Shown here in pieces: positions 23,992-33,115 of a DNA stretch of 37,587 nt. The notes under the pieces are model-generated. The model ran no database searches, was not told the DNA's origin, and saw only the letters and a program-made list of their open reading frames with translations. Position numbers and translations under genes: made by a program. Positions within the stretch are counted from its first letter, which is position 1, and each line of letters starts with the position of its first letter. Source of the stretch: Alcaligenaceae bacterium (GTDB lineage Bacteria; Pseudomonadota; Gammaproteobacteria; Burkholderiales; Burkholderiaceae_B); assembly GCA_012735395.1 (NCBI GenBank), contig JAAYHN010000082.1, forward strand, positions 1-37,587. Reading direction: 5' to 3'.

Positions 23992-24049
23992 AATATCATA
24001 TTTCTGTTATATTTCATATCTATAATCAGGATAACACTGGAGACAAAAC

Positions 24050-25228
24050 ATGAATTTACCCGGTTTGAATTTCAACCTAGGAGAAGACCTTGACATGCTG
24101 CGTGACGCCGTGCGTACCTTTGCACAGGCGGAAATCGCCCCGCGTGCGCAGGAAATAGATCACAGCGACCAGTTCCCCATGGATCTATGGCAAAAATTCG
24201 GTGAGCTTGGCCTGCTGGGCTTAACCGTCAAAGAAGAATATGGCGGCACCAACCTGGGCTATCTGGCCCACATGGTCACCATGGAAGAACTGTCCCGTGC
24301 CAGCGCCTCGGTTGCCCTTTCCTATGGCGCCCATTCAAACCTGTGCGTCAACCAGCTCCACCGCAACGGCACCGAAGCGCAAAAACAGAAATACCTGCCC
24401 AAACTCATCAGTGGCGAACACATTGGTGCCCTTGCCATGAGCGAACCCGGTGCCGGCTCAGACGTCGTCAGCATGAAGCTGCGGGCCGAGAAAAAAGGCG
24501 ACAAATACATTTTAAACGGCAGCAAAATGTGGATCACCAACGGTCCCGATGCCGACACCCTGGTGGTGTACGCCAAAACAGACCCGCAAGCCCACCAGCG
24601 CGGCATTACCGCTTTCATTATTGAAAAAAGCTTCAAAGGTTTTTCTGTTGCGCAAAAACTCGACAAAATGGGCATGCGTGGCAGCCACACCGGTGAGCTG
24701 GTCTTCAACAACTGCGAAGTACCCGAAGAAAACATCCTGGGCGAACTCAATGGTGGTGTCAAGGTACTCATGAGCGGCCTCGACTACGAACGGGCCGTTT
24801 TGGCCGGTGGCCCTTTGGGTATCATGCAAGGCGTTATGGATGTCGTGGTGCCTTACGTACACGACCGCAAACAGTTCGGGCAATCCATTGGCGAGTTCCA
24901 GCTCATCCAGGGCAAACTGGCCGATATGTACACCACCCTGCAGGCCAGCCGGGCATTTTGCTATGCGGTTGGCAAAAACCTGGACAGCCTGGGCAGCGGC
25001 CATGTCCGCGAAGTCCGCAAAGATTGCGCGGCCGTTATTTTGTATTGCGCTGAAAAAGCCACCTGGATGGCGGGCGAAGGGGTGCAAATACTGGGGGGCA
25101 ACGGTTATATCAATGAATACCCCACCGGACGCATGTGGCGTGATGCCAAACTTTACGAGATTGGCGCCGGCACCAGTGAAATCCGTCGCATGCTAATTGG
25201 CCGGGAGCTTTTCAATGAAACAAAATAA
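24050..25228 (+). CDS. liuA: Isovaleryl-CoA dehydrogenase
   Basis: This 392-residue flavoprotein oxidises isovaleryl-CoA to 3-methylcrotonyl-CoA in leucine breakdown and passes electrons to ETF. The acyl-CoA dehydrogenase fold is complete: LTVKEEYGG, the signature [11 protein letters not shown] near residue 135, the FAD-binding [11 protein letters not shown], and the C-terminal [22 protein letters not shown]. The catalytic base is Glu247 in [10 protein letters not shown], the position used by isovaleryl-CoA dehydrogenases rather than medium-chain enzymes. A good leader with operator 2 precedes it, and aceK follows after 43 bp. Confidence 0.95.
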   Translation: MNLPGLNFNLGEDLDMLRDAVRTFAQAEIAPRAQEIDHSDQFPMDLWQKFGELGLLGLTVKEEYGGTNLGYLAHMVTMEELSRASASVALSYGAHSNLCVNQLHRNGTEAQKQKYLPKLISGEHIGALAMSEPGAGSDVVSMKLRAEKKGDKYILNGSKMWITNGPDADTLVVYAKTDPQAHQRGITAFIIEKSFKGFSVAQKLDKMGMRGSHTGELVFNNCEVPEENILGELNGGVKVLMSGLDYERAVLAGGPLGIMQGVMDVVVPYVHDRKQFGQSIGEFQLIQGKLADMYTTLQASRAFCYAVGKNLDSLGSGHVREVRKDCAAVILYCAEKATWMAGEGVQILGGNGYINEYPTGRMWRDAKLYEIGAGTSEIRRMLIGRELFNETK

Positions 25229-25271
25229 GGCAATAATGGTTCTTTAACCTGAGATCCGGAAAATACCTGAT

Positions 25272-27119
25272 ATGTCATACATAGCCGATCATCAACTCAT
25301 ACAGCAGCTGGATAAAACACTGCCACCCGCCACAGATGTCGCCCGTAAAATTCTGGCCGGGTTTGATCGGCATTACTCCCTGTTCCGCTATGTTGCACAA
25401 CGTGCCAAATCGCTGTTTGAATCACACGACTGGCACGGTATCCAGCAGGTTTCCAAAGAGCGGATCGAATACTACGATACCCGTGTGCGTGAGTGCACCT
25501 ATCAGGTTAACCAGATGCTGCGGAAAACACCCGGGCAAACCCAGGAAAGATACACCGACCTGACACCAGAACAAATCCAGTACTGGCAGGAAATAAAACA
25601 GGAATTTGTTAACCTGCTGCGCAATCACAACCAGCCCGAATGTGCGGAAACCTTTTTCAATTCGGTCACCTGCCGCATATTGCACCGGGACTATTTCCAT
25701 AATGCCTTTCTGTTTGTGCGCCCTGCCATTGCCACCGACTACCTTGACTCGGACAACCAGTCATACCGGGTTTACTACCCGCACACCCATGGCATGGAAA
25801 AAAGCATTATTAAAATGGTGGCCGACTACGGCCTGGCTTCTCCCTTTAAAAACCTGCCTTACGATGCCCGTAAAGTAGCCCGTATGGCCATAGGTGTTTT
25901 ACGCAAGCGGCTGGTTTCCACCGGTGGCAAACGCATTGCCCCCGACTGCCAGATCCATGTGCTTAACACCCTGTTTTTCCGTAACAAGGGTGCCTATATT
26001 GTCGGGCGCTTTATTAACAACAACATTATTTACCCGTTTGGTATTGCCCTGCTGCACACGCCATCCAACGAAATAGAACTGGATGCCCTGCTTAGCACGA
26101 CCGACGACATCAGTACCCTGTTCAGTTTTACCCGTGCCTATTTCCTGGTAGACATGGAAGTACCCTCTGCATACGTCACCTTCCTGTCATCCCTGTTACC
26201 CAGCAAACCCAAAGCCGAACTGTACACCGCCATTGGCCTGCAAAAACAGGGCAAAACCCTGTTCTACCGCGATTTTCTGTTTCATCTTAACCACTCGCAC
26301 GATAAATTCGATATTGCGCCCGGTATCAAGGGCATGGTCATGTCCGTTTTCACCCTGCCATCGTACCCTTATGTGTTCAAACTGATTCGCGACCGTATTA
26401 ACAAAGATGGCATGACCCATGAAATCGTGCAAAAAAAATACCATCTAGTCAAAATGCATGACCGCGTCGGGCGCATGGCCGACACCTGGGAATACTCACA
26501 AGTTGCCCTGCCCCGCAACCGCTGTTCGGCCGAACTGCTTGAAGAACTGCACAGCCAGGTACCCAGCCTGATTGAAGAAACCGAAGACAGCATTATTATC
26601 CGCCACGTTTACATTGAACGCCGCATGACCCCACTCAATATATTCCTGGCCCAGGCCACTGACGGAGCGCTTGAGCATGCAATCAAGGGCTATGGTGACG
26701 CCATTGCCGAACTGGCTGCCGCCAATATTTTTGCCGGTGACATGCTGTTCAAGAACTTTGGCGTCACCCGTCTGGGCCGCGTTGTTTTTTATGACTATGA
26801 CGAAATCCAGCCCATGCGTGAAATGAAGTTTCGCCGTATTCCCGATGCGCCCAACGAAGAAGCGGAACTGTCCGGCGAACCCTGGTATCCAGTCCATCCC
26901 AATGATGTCTTTCCCGAAGAATTCGAACGTTTCCTGCTGGGCGATACGCGCGTACGCAAAGCCTTCATGAAACATCACCCTCATCTACTCGATTATCAAT
27001 GGTGGCAAACCCGTAAAGACCGGGTGGCCTCCGGGAAAATCGAGGATATTTTCCCTTATCCGTTCTCCCGCCGCCTGCATGTCAGGCGGCCTGAACTCAA
27101 CAACCAAAAGGAATTGTAA
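25272..27119 (+). CDS. aceK: Isocitrate dehydrogenase kinase/phosphatase
   Basis: This 615-residue bifunctional enzyme phosphorylates and inactivates isocitrate dehydrogenase, or reverses this, to steer carbon into the glyoxylate bypass. The C-terminal kinase-like half has the P-loop GMVMSVFTLPSYPYVFKLI and the catalytic region GDMLFKNFGVTRLGRVVFYDYDEI, with Asp and Asn for catalysis and metal binding. The N-terminal regulatory half is intact, and the length is slightly above the E. coli protein (578). It sits inside the liu operon and its stop overlaps the thiolase start (TAATG). This links leucine-derived acetyl-CoA with control of the bypass; similar placement is known in related betaproteobacteria. 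Confidence 0.95.
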   Translation: MSYIADHQLIQQLDKTLPPATDVARKILAGFDRHYSLFRYVAQRAKSLFESHDWHGIQQVSKERIEYYDTRVRECTYQVNQMLRKTPGQTQERYTDLTPEQIQYWQEIKQEFVNLLRNHNQPECAETFFNSVTCRILHRDYFHNAFLFVRPAIATDYLDSDNQSYRVYYPHTHGMEKSIIKMVADYGLASPFKNLPYDARKVARMAIGVLRKRLVSTGGKRIAPDCQIHVLNTLFFRNKGAYIVGRFINNNIIYPFGIALLHTPSNEIELDALLSTTDDISTLFSFTRAYFLVDMEVPSAYVTFLSSLLPSKPKAELYTAIGLQKQGKTLFYRDFLFHLNHSHDKFDIAPGIKGMVMSVFTLPSYPYVFKLIRDRINKDGMTHEIVQKKYHLVKMHDRVGRMADTWEYSQVALPRNRCSAELLEELHSQVPSLIEETEDSIIIRHVYIERRMTPLNIFLAQATDGALEHAIKGYGDAIAELAAANIFAGDMLFKNFGVTRLGRVVFYDYDEIQPMREMKFRRIPDAPNEEAELSGEPWYPVHPNDVFPEEFERFLLGDTRVRKAFMKHHPHLLDYQWWQTRKDRVASGKIEDIFPYPFSRRLHVRRPELNNQKEL

Positions 27120-28300
27120 TGTCTGATCCTATCGTAATCGTTTCCGTCGCCCGTACCCCCATGGGCAGCATGATGGGCAGCCTGTCTGCACTGGCGGCCA
27201 ACCAGCTGGGTGCCACCGCCATCAAAAGCGCGGTTGAGCGCGCAGGCATCAGCCCTGATGCGGTTCAGGAAGTTATCATGGGTAACGTGCTCCAGGCTGG
27301 CCAGGGACAGGCACCTGCCCGCCAGGCCGCTTTAGGCGCCGGTTTGCCAAAAAGCGTTTCATGCACCACCATTCACAAAGTATGCGGTTCAGGCATGAAA
27401 GCCGCCATGTTCGCCCACGACATGCTGGCAGCCGGTACCATTGATGTTGCCGTTGCCGGTGGCCAGGAAAGCATGAGTAACGCCCCTTACCTGTTGCTTA
27501 AAGGCCGTCAGGGTTACCGTTACGGCCACTCTACCGTTTACGATCACATGGCCATGGACGGCCTTGAAGATGCTTACCAGCGCGGTACCGCGATGGGCGT
27601 GTTTGCCGAGCAATGTGCCGACAAATACAGCTTCAGCCGTGAAGAACAGGACGCTTTCTCTATCGAATCACTGCGCCGCGCCAACCAGGCCATTGAAGAC
27701 GGCAGCTTCGAGTGGGAAATCGCACCGGTCACCATCGAAGACCGTCGCGGCAATACCGTGGTTAGCACTGACGAAGCCCCTGGTAAAGCCAAGCCTGAAA
27801 AAATCCCGACCCTGCGCCCTGCGTTCAAGAAAGACGGCAGCGTTACCGCCGCCAACTCATCTTCCATCTCTGACGGTGCCGCAGCACTGGTGATGATGCG
27901 TGCTTCCACCGCAGAAAAAATGGGTCTCAAGCCACTGGCAAAAATCGCGGGCCATGCCCAGCACTCTCACGAGCCTGAATGGTTTACCACCGCTCCTGTT
28001 GGCGCCATTGAAAAGCTGCTGAAACAGGTTGGCTGGACGAAAGACGAAGTTGACCTGTACGAAATCAACGAAGCCTTTGCCGTTGTAACCATGGCAGCCA
28101 TGAAAGAGCTGAACCTGGATCATGCCAAAGTGAACATCCACGGCGGTGCTACCGCACTGGGTCACCCCATTGGCGCATCAGGCGCGCGCATTATCACAAC
28201 CCTGATTGGCGCCCTGCGCAAAACCAATGGCAAGCGTGGTATTGCCACCCTATGTATTGGTGGCGGTGAAGCCGTTGCACTTGCAGTAGAAATGCTTTAA
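27119..28300 (+). CDS. Acetyl-CoA C-acetyltransferase (thiolase)
   Basis: This 393-residue thiolase interconverts acetoacetyl-CoA plus CoA with two acetyl-CoA. The nucleophile Cys89 is in IHKVCGSGMKA, the general base His349 in GGATALGHPIGASG, and the second catalytic Cys379 in TLCIGGGEA. Length and sequence match AtoB/PhaA biosynthetic-type thiolases rather than FadA. It begins on the last base of the aceK stop, after AAAAGGAATT. In the leucine pathway it would consume the acetoacetyl-CoA made from acetoacetate; it could also feed polyhydroxybutyrate. A strong hairpin separates it from liuB. Confidence 0.93.
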   Translation: MSDPIVIVSVARTPMGSMMGSLSALAANQLGATAIKSAVERAGISPDAVQEVIMGNVLQAGQGQAPARQAALGAGLPKSVSCTTIHKVCGSGMKAAMFAHDMLAAGTIDVAVAGGQESMSNAPYLLLKGRQGYRYGHSTVYDHMAMDGLEDAYQRGTAMGVFAEQCADKYSFSREEQDAFSIESLRRANQAIEDGSFEWEIAPVTIEDRRGNTVVSTDEAPGKAKPEKIPTLRPAFKKDGSVTAANSSSISDGAAALVMMRASTAEKMGLKPLAKIAGHAQHSHEPEWFTTAPVGAIEKLLKQVGWTKDEVDLYEINEAFAVVTMAAMKELNLDHAKVNIHGGATALGHPIGASGARIITTLIGALRKTNGKRGIATLCIGGGEAVALAVEML

Positions 28301-28346
28301 TTCTCACACATTAAGCATTTGAAACTTTAACTATAAAAACCAATCA

Positions 28347-28378
28347 CGCTTCCCCCTTCATGCACAAAGGGGGAAGCG
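28347..28378. other. Intercistronic hairpin between thiolase and liuB
   Basis: CGCTTCCCCCTT (28347-28358) pairs with AAGGGGGAAGCG (28367-28378), a perfect 12-bp stem with an eight-base loop. No T-run follows, so it is more likely an mRNA processing or stability element than a terminator. It could set different levels for upstream and downstream genes. Confidence 0.75.
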
Positions 28379-28406
28379 ATCAGGCAGGGACAGGAGACAG
28401 ACCTAC

Positions 28407-30014
28407 ATGCCAGTTATCACATCCAAAATCAATACCCGTGCACAATCATTTCTTGATAACGCACAATTCATGCAAGAACAGGTCAATGACCTGAAGCAGT
28501 TGCTGGAAAACACCGCACTGGGCGGCAGTGAAGCCGCCCGCAACAAACATATTGCCCGTGGCAAACTATTGCCCCGTGAGCGCGTGGAGCGCCTGCTTGA
28601 CCCTGGCACCCCCTTTCTGGAACTGTCGCCCCTGGCAGGCCACAACCTGTACAACAACGAAGCCCCCGGTGGCGGCATCATTACCGGTGTTGGCCGGGTC
28701 AATGGCATTGAATGCATGATTGTGTGTAATGACGCCACGGTTAAAGGCGGCACCTATTACCCCATTACCGTTAAAAAACACCTGCGCGCCCAGGAAATTG
28801 CCCAGCAAAACAACCTGCCCTGCATTTATCTGGTTGACTCAGGCGGTGCCAACCTGCCCCGTCAAGATGACGTATTCCCCGACCGTGACCACTTTGGCCG
28901 CATCTTCTACAACCAGGCTGTGATGTCTTCACTGGGCATTGCACAAATTGCCGTGGTCATGGGTTCATGTACCGCTGGCGGCGCCTACGTGCCCGCCATG
29001 AGCGATGAGTCGATTATTGTCAAAAACCAGGGCACCATCTTTCTGGCTGGCCCCCCACTGGTAAAGGCCGCCACCGGTGAAGTCGTGAGTGCCGAAGACC
29101 TGGGCGGAGGCGATGTCCATACCCGCTTATCGGGCGTGGCCGACCACCTGGCCAACAATGACCTGCACGCCCTGCAACTGGCCCGTCAGGCCGTAGCCCG
29201 CCTGAACCGTAAAAAGCCGCAGCAGCTGCATATCATTCCCAGCCGCCCGCCCGTTTACGACCCGCAAGAACTGAATGGCATTATTCCAGCCGACACCCGC
29301 AAGCCCTACGATGTACGCGAAGTGATTGCCCGCATTACCGACGGCTCCGAGTTTGACGAATTCAAGGCCCGTTTCGGTACCACCCTGGTAACCGGCTTTG
29401 CCCATATCCATGGCATGCCGGTAGGCATCATCGCCAACAACGGCATCCTGTTTTCTGAAGCCGCCCAGAAAGGCACCCACTTTATTGAACTGTGCTGCCA
29501 ACGCAAAATCCCGTTGGTTTTCCTGCAGAATATTACCGGCTTCATGGTTGGCCGCAAATACGAAAACGAAGGCATTGCCCGCCACGGTGCCAAAATGGTT
29601 ACCGCCGTTTCAACCGCGGCCGTACCCAAAGTCACTGTTATTATTGGCGGCTCCTTTGGCGCCGGCAACTATGGCATGTGCGGCCGCGCCTTTGGCCCCC
29701 GCATGCTGTACATGTGGCCCAACGCCCGTATTTCGGTCATGGGTGGCGAACAGGCCGCCAGTGTCCTGTCTACCGTTAAACGTGACGGCATCGAAGCCAA
29801 AGGTGGCGCCTGGTCAGCCGAAGAAGAGGAAGCCTTCAAGGCCCCCATTCGCGACCAGTATGAGAAAGAAGGGCATCCCTATTACGCCACCGCCCGCCTG
29901 TGGGACGACGGCATCATCAAACCCGAAGATACCCGCCGTGTGCTGGCATTAAGCCTTTCCGCCGCCCTGAACGCCCCGATTGAAGACACGCAGTTTGGCG
30001 TGTTCCGCATTTAA
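28407..30014 (+). CDS. liuB: Methylcrotonyl-CoA carboxylase carboxyltransferase (beta) subunit
   Basis: This 535-residue subunit moves the carboxyl group from carboxybiotin to 3-methylcrotonyl-CoA, giving 3-methylglutaconyl-CoA. The two crotonase-like carboxyltransferase halves are seen as [26 protein letters not shown] and as [18 protein letters not shown] with the [15 protein letters not shown] segment. These are characteristic of MCC beta and distinguish it from propionyl-CoA carboxylase. The ATG follows a GGAGA motif. It is 12 bp from liuD, which supplies the biotinylated subunit. Confidence 0.95.
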   Translation: MPVITSKINTRAQSFLDNAQFMQEQVNDLKQLLENTALGGSEAARNKHIARGKLLPRERVERLLDPGTPFLELSPLAGHNLYNNEAPGGGIITGVGRVNGIECMIVCNDATVKGGTYYPITVKKHLRAQEIAQQNNLPCIYLVDSGGANLPRQDDVFPDRDHFGRIFYNQAVMSSLGIAQIAVVMGSCTAGGAYVPAMSDESIIVKNQGTIFLAGPPLVKAATGEVVSAEDLGGGDVHTRLSGVADHLANNDLHALQLARQAVARLNRKKPQQLHIIPSRPPVYDPQELNGIIPADTRKPYDVREVIARITDGSEFDEFKARFGTTLVTGFAHIHGMPVGIIANNGILFSEAAQKGTHFIELCCQRKIPLVFLQNITGFMVGRKYENEGIARHGAKMVTAVSTAAVPKVTVIIGGSFGAGNYGMCGRAFGPRMLYMWPNARISVMGGEQAASVLSTVKRDGIEAKGGAWSAEEEEAFKAPIRDQYEKEGHPYYATARLWDDGIIKPEDTRRVLALSLSAALNAPIEDTQFGVFRI

Positions 30015-30026
30015 CAGGAGCCCGTC

Positions 30027-32042
30027 ATGTTTAAAAAAATCCTGATCGCCAACCGTGGCGAAATTGCCTGCCGCGTTGCGGCTACCGCCCGCCGCATGGG
30101 CATCCAGACCGTAGCGGTTTATTCTGATGCCGATGCCGGTGCCGCCCACGTAGCCGCCTGCGATGAATCGGTTTACATTGGTGGCTCCGAGCCCCGTGCC
30201 AGTTACCTGCGTGCCGATGCCATTTTGCAAGCCGCCCGGCAAACCGGTGCACAGGCCATTCACCCCGGCTACGGCTTTTTGTCAGAAAACGAAAGTTTCG
30301 CCCATGCCTGCGCCGAAGCCGGCATCGTTTTCATTGGCCCACCGGCCAGTTCCATTGCCGCCATGGGCAGCAAATCAGCCGCCAAAGCCTTAATGGAAAC
30401 CGCTGGCGTACCGCTGGTGCCCGGCTATCACGGCGACAACCAGGACGCCGAATTCCTGCACCGGCAAGCCGACCAGATCGGCTATCCGGTACTGATCAAA
30501 GCCAGTGCCGGCGGTGGTGGCAAGGGCATGCGTATCGTGAAGTCGTCACAGGAATTTCCCGATGCGCTCAGCTCATGCCAGCGTGAAGCCATCAGCAGCT
30601 TCGGTGATGACCGGGTACTGGTTGAACGTTACCTGACCAAACCGCGCCATATTGAAATCCAGGTTTTTGCCGATACGTTTGGCAATACCGTCTACCTGTT
30701 CGAACGCGATTGCTCGGTGCAGCGCCGCCACCAGAAAGTGATTGAAGAAGCCCCCGCCCCCGGCATGACCGAAGAGCGCCGCCGTGAAATGGGCGAAGCC
30801 GCCGTGGCCGCCGCCAAAGCCGTGGGTTATGTGGGTGCCGGCACGGTAGAATTTATTGCTGAACCCGATGGCCGCTTCTACTTCATGGAAATGAACACCC
30901 GCCTGCAGGTGGAACACCCCGTAACCGAAATGATTACCGGCTATGACCTGGTGGAATGGCAGCTGCGGGTTGCCGCTGGCGAACCCCTGCCTGCCGAACA
31001 GGACGACCTGTTCATTGAAGGCCACGCCATTGAAGCCCGCATCTATGCGGAAAACCCCGAAAAAGGCTTCCTGCCCTCAATTGGCACCTTAAGCCACCTG
31101 GCCCTGCCCGATCATGTCAAATTTGAAATTGGCGATATACGTGTAGACGGTGGTGTGCGCCAGGGCGATACCATTTCGCCCTTTTACGACCCCATGATTG
31201 CCAAACTGATTGTATGGGCCGACACCCGTGAACAGGCCATTGCCCGCATGCAGCAGGCGCTGGCCCAAACCCGGGCGGTGGGCGTGAACACCAACGTGGC
31301 CTTTTTGGGCCGTTTAATGCAGAACAGTGCCTTTGCCACGGCAGACCTGGACACCGGCTTAATTGAAAAACACAGCGAACAGCTGCTGCCACCGGCCATG
31401 CAGGCCAATGTCTTTACCCTTGCCAGCCTGGCCGCAGCCGTTATGGCCAAACAAGGCCAAACCGGCAGCACCAGCAACCGCTATACCAACAAAACCGACC
31501 CCTGGGCCGCCACCGACGGCTGGCGCTTAAGCGGCCACTACACCCAATACATACGGGTGGTGGACAATGACGAAACCCGTATTATCAAACTGGATAAAAC
31601 CGCAGCCGGCTGGCAATTAACCCTTAACGACATTAGCTATGATTTTACATGGCAGGTGCAAATCACCAGCGACCAGTCTTGCCAATGCAGTTTAAGCCTG
31701 AACGGTTCTAACCATCAGGCCAGCGTGGTCATGCACAATGAACAGGCCCATATCTTTGAAAACGGGGCCATTACCATCATAGGCAAACCCGATGAACTGC
31801 AGCACGCCGCCGATGACAGCGAAACACACGGCGGCGGCCTGACCGCCCCCATGCCCGGCAAGATTATTTCCTTGCTGGTCAAGGCGGGTGATACCGTCAC
31901 CAAAGGCCAGGCCCTGCTGGTCATGGAAGCCATGAAAATGGAACACACCATCACCGCCCCCGACGACGGCAAGGTGGAAGAAGTGTTTTATGAAGTGGGC
32001 GACCAGGTCACGGAAGGGGTGGAGCTGATTACCGTGGAGTGA
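30027..32042 (+). CDS. liuD: Methylcrotonyl-CoA carboxylase biotin-containing (alpha) subunit
   Basis: This 671-residue subunit has a biotin carboxylase N-terminal half (FKKILIANRGEIACRV, the ATP-grasp glycine loop KASAGGGGKGMR, FMEMNTRLQVEHPVTE). A linker/BT domain and a C-terminal biotinyl domain with MEAMKMEH follow, the biotin lysine being Lys637, 35 residues from the end as expected. It carboxylates biotin with bicarbonate and ATP and works with LiuB. It is the last liu gene here: the usual liuC (methylglutaconyl-CoA hydratase) and liuE (HMG-CoA lyase) do not follow, and an IS-like inverted repeat begins ten bases after its stop. Confidence 0.95.
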   Translation: MFKKILIANRGEIACRVAATARRMGIQTVAVYSDADAGAAHVAACDESVYIGGSEPRASYLRADAILQAARQTGAQAIHPGYGFLSENESFAHACAEAGIVFIGPPASSIAAMGSKSAAKALMETAGVPLVPGYHGDNQDAEFLHRQADQIGYPVLIKASAGGGGKGMRIVKSSQEFPDALSSCQREAISSFGDDRVLVERYLTKPRHIEIQVFADTFGNTVYLFERDCSVQRRHQKVIEEAPAPGMTEERRREMGEAAVAAAKAVGYVGAGTVEFIAEPDGRFYFMEMNTRLQVEHPVTEMITGYDLVEWQLRVAAGEPLPAEQDDLFIEGHAIEARIYAENPEKGFLPSIGTLSHLALPDHVKFEIGDIRVDGGVRQGDTISPFYDPMIAKLIVWADTREQAIARMQQALAQTRAVGVNTNVAFLGRLMQNSAFATADLDTGLIEKHSEQLLPPAMQANVFTLASLAAAVMAKQGQTGSTSNRYTNKTDPWAATDGWRLSGHYTQYIRVVDNDETRIIKLDKTAAGWQLTLNDISYDFTWQVQITSDQSCQCSLSLNGSNHQASVVMHNEQAHIFENGAITIIGKPDELQHAADDSETHGGGLTAPMPGKIISLLVKAGDTVTKGQALLVMEAMKMEHTITAPDDGKVEEVFYEVGDQVTEGVELITVE

Positions 32043-32051
32043 GGGAAACCC

Positions 32052-32129
32052 GCTCCCACGCAGAAGTGAACTGCCCCCTAAAAGTTGAAGAGGTGTCCAG
32101 CTTTTGGGGGCAGTTCAGAGCATGGGAGC
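32052..32129. mobile_element. Back-to-back insertion-sequence ends or MITE-like remnant
   Basis: TGAACTGCCCCCTAAAAG (from 32067) is mirrored by CTTTTGGGGGCAGTTCA (to 32117) with only about 16 bases between. Outer arms GCTCCCA (32052-32058) and TGGGAGC (32123-32129) extend the repeat. TGAACTG followed by a C-run and an A-run resembles IS3-family terminal repeats. The arrangement looks like an element whose interior was deleted. As RNA it would also form a strong hairpin able to end the liu and aromatic transcripts that converge here. Confidence 0.55.
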
Positions 32130-32163
32130 AAGCAAATGCATACCGGCCGCTGGCCTACAACGC

Positions 32164-33054
32164 TCACACCCCGGCCATTTGTGCTTCCGCTTCAGACGCT
32201 GATACCGCCTTATCTCCAACCGGTGTCAGCACAAAATCAAACGGTGAGCGCCAGACGGTCTCACCCTTTTCCACCCGCTCATAAGGCGCCACCAGTGTTT
32301 GCTTGACACCAAATACCGCATCAGAAGTCAGGTAATCATCATCACCGCTGAAAGTATGGGTAACCACTTTCTGGAAACCCGGTGCCGTTACCAGTACATG
32401 CATATGTGCCGGACGGAAAGGGTGGCGACCCATTTCAAGCAGCATTTTGCCGACCGGGCCATCAGTTGGAATCGGATAGGCCACCGGCTTGATACCTACA
32501 AAACAGTATTTACCATCAGCGCCAGTGGTGAAAATGCCCCGATTATTCCACTTGGGCTGGATACCAGGCTGCTGCACATCGTAGAAACCATCGGCATTAT
32601 CTGACCAGACATCAATACGGGCACCGGCAACAGGATTGCCTTCCAGGTCAAGCACACACCCCTCGAACAGACAAGACTCACCGACACCATCCAGCGAAAT
32701 ATTGCTTCCCATCGGAAGCTCCGGGGCACCAGCCACATGGAACGGACCCAGCACGGTGTTTTCCGTCGCACCTGCCGGACGGCGGTTATTAATGGTATCA
32801 ACCAGCATCGACACGCCCAGGGTATCGCTCAGCATCACGAATTCCTGGCGCTCATCATCACACATCTGGCCGGTTTTGGTTAAAAACTCAATGGCAACTT
32901 CCCACTCTTCCTGCGTTAATTGCACATCCTTGATGAAATCGTGCAAATGCCGCACCAGCGACTCCATCACCTGCTTGAGGCGGGGGTTAATATCATCACC
33001 CATACGGGCATTGACAATAGCGGAAGAATCTTTCTCGGAGAAATAGTAAGACAT
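32164..33054 (-). CDS. Hydroxyquinol 1,2-dioxygenase (intradiol ring cleavage)
   Basis: This 296-residue non-heme Fe(III) enzyme opens the ring of hydroxyquinol between the 1,2-hydroxyls to give maleylacetate. The helical N-terminal dimerisation domain (residues 1-100) is followed by the intradiol beta sandwich. The iron ligands are visible as Tyr in DGFYDVQQ, Tyr in VAYPIPTDGP, and the two His in GRHPFRPAHMHV. Assignment to hydroxyquinol rather than catechol rests on sequence style and on the adjacent maleylacetate reductase, which would not be needed for catechol. AAAGG precedes the ATG. It is the last gene of a minus-strand operon. Confidence 0.85.
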   Translation of the reverse strand: MSYYFSEKDSSAIVNARMGDDINPRLKQVMESLVRHLHDFIKDVQLTQEEWEVAIEFLTKTGQMCDDERQEFVMLSDTLGVSMLVDTINNRRPAGATENTVLGPFHVAGAPELPMGSNISLDGVGESCLFEGCVLDLEGNPVAGARIDVWSDNADGFYDVQQPGIQPKWNNRGIFTTGADGKYCFVGIKPVAYPIPTDGPVGKMLLEMGRHPFRPAHMHVLVTAPGFQKVVTHTFSGDDDYLTSDAVFGVKQTLVAPYERVEKGETVWRSPFDFVLTPVGDKAVSASEAEAQMAGV

Positions 33055-33083
33055 AATGGATCTACCTTTCTTTCATTGGGTTA

Positions 33084-33099
33084 TGGCCGTCTACGGCCA
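33084..33099. other. Intercistronic hairpin
   Basis: TGGCCG-TCTA-CGGCCA forms a perfect 6-bp stem between the maleylacetate reductase and dioxygenase genes. It has no T-run in either direction, so it is probably an mRNA stability element rather than a terminator. Confidence 0.5.
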
Positions 33100-33115
33100 G
33101 AAATTTAATATTCAA

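Noticed and set aside
24512-25087. 191-codon frame antisense to liuA
   Set aside because: It is a mirror of the acyl-CoA dehydrogenase coding sequence with no start signal or domain.
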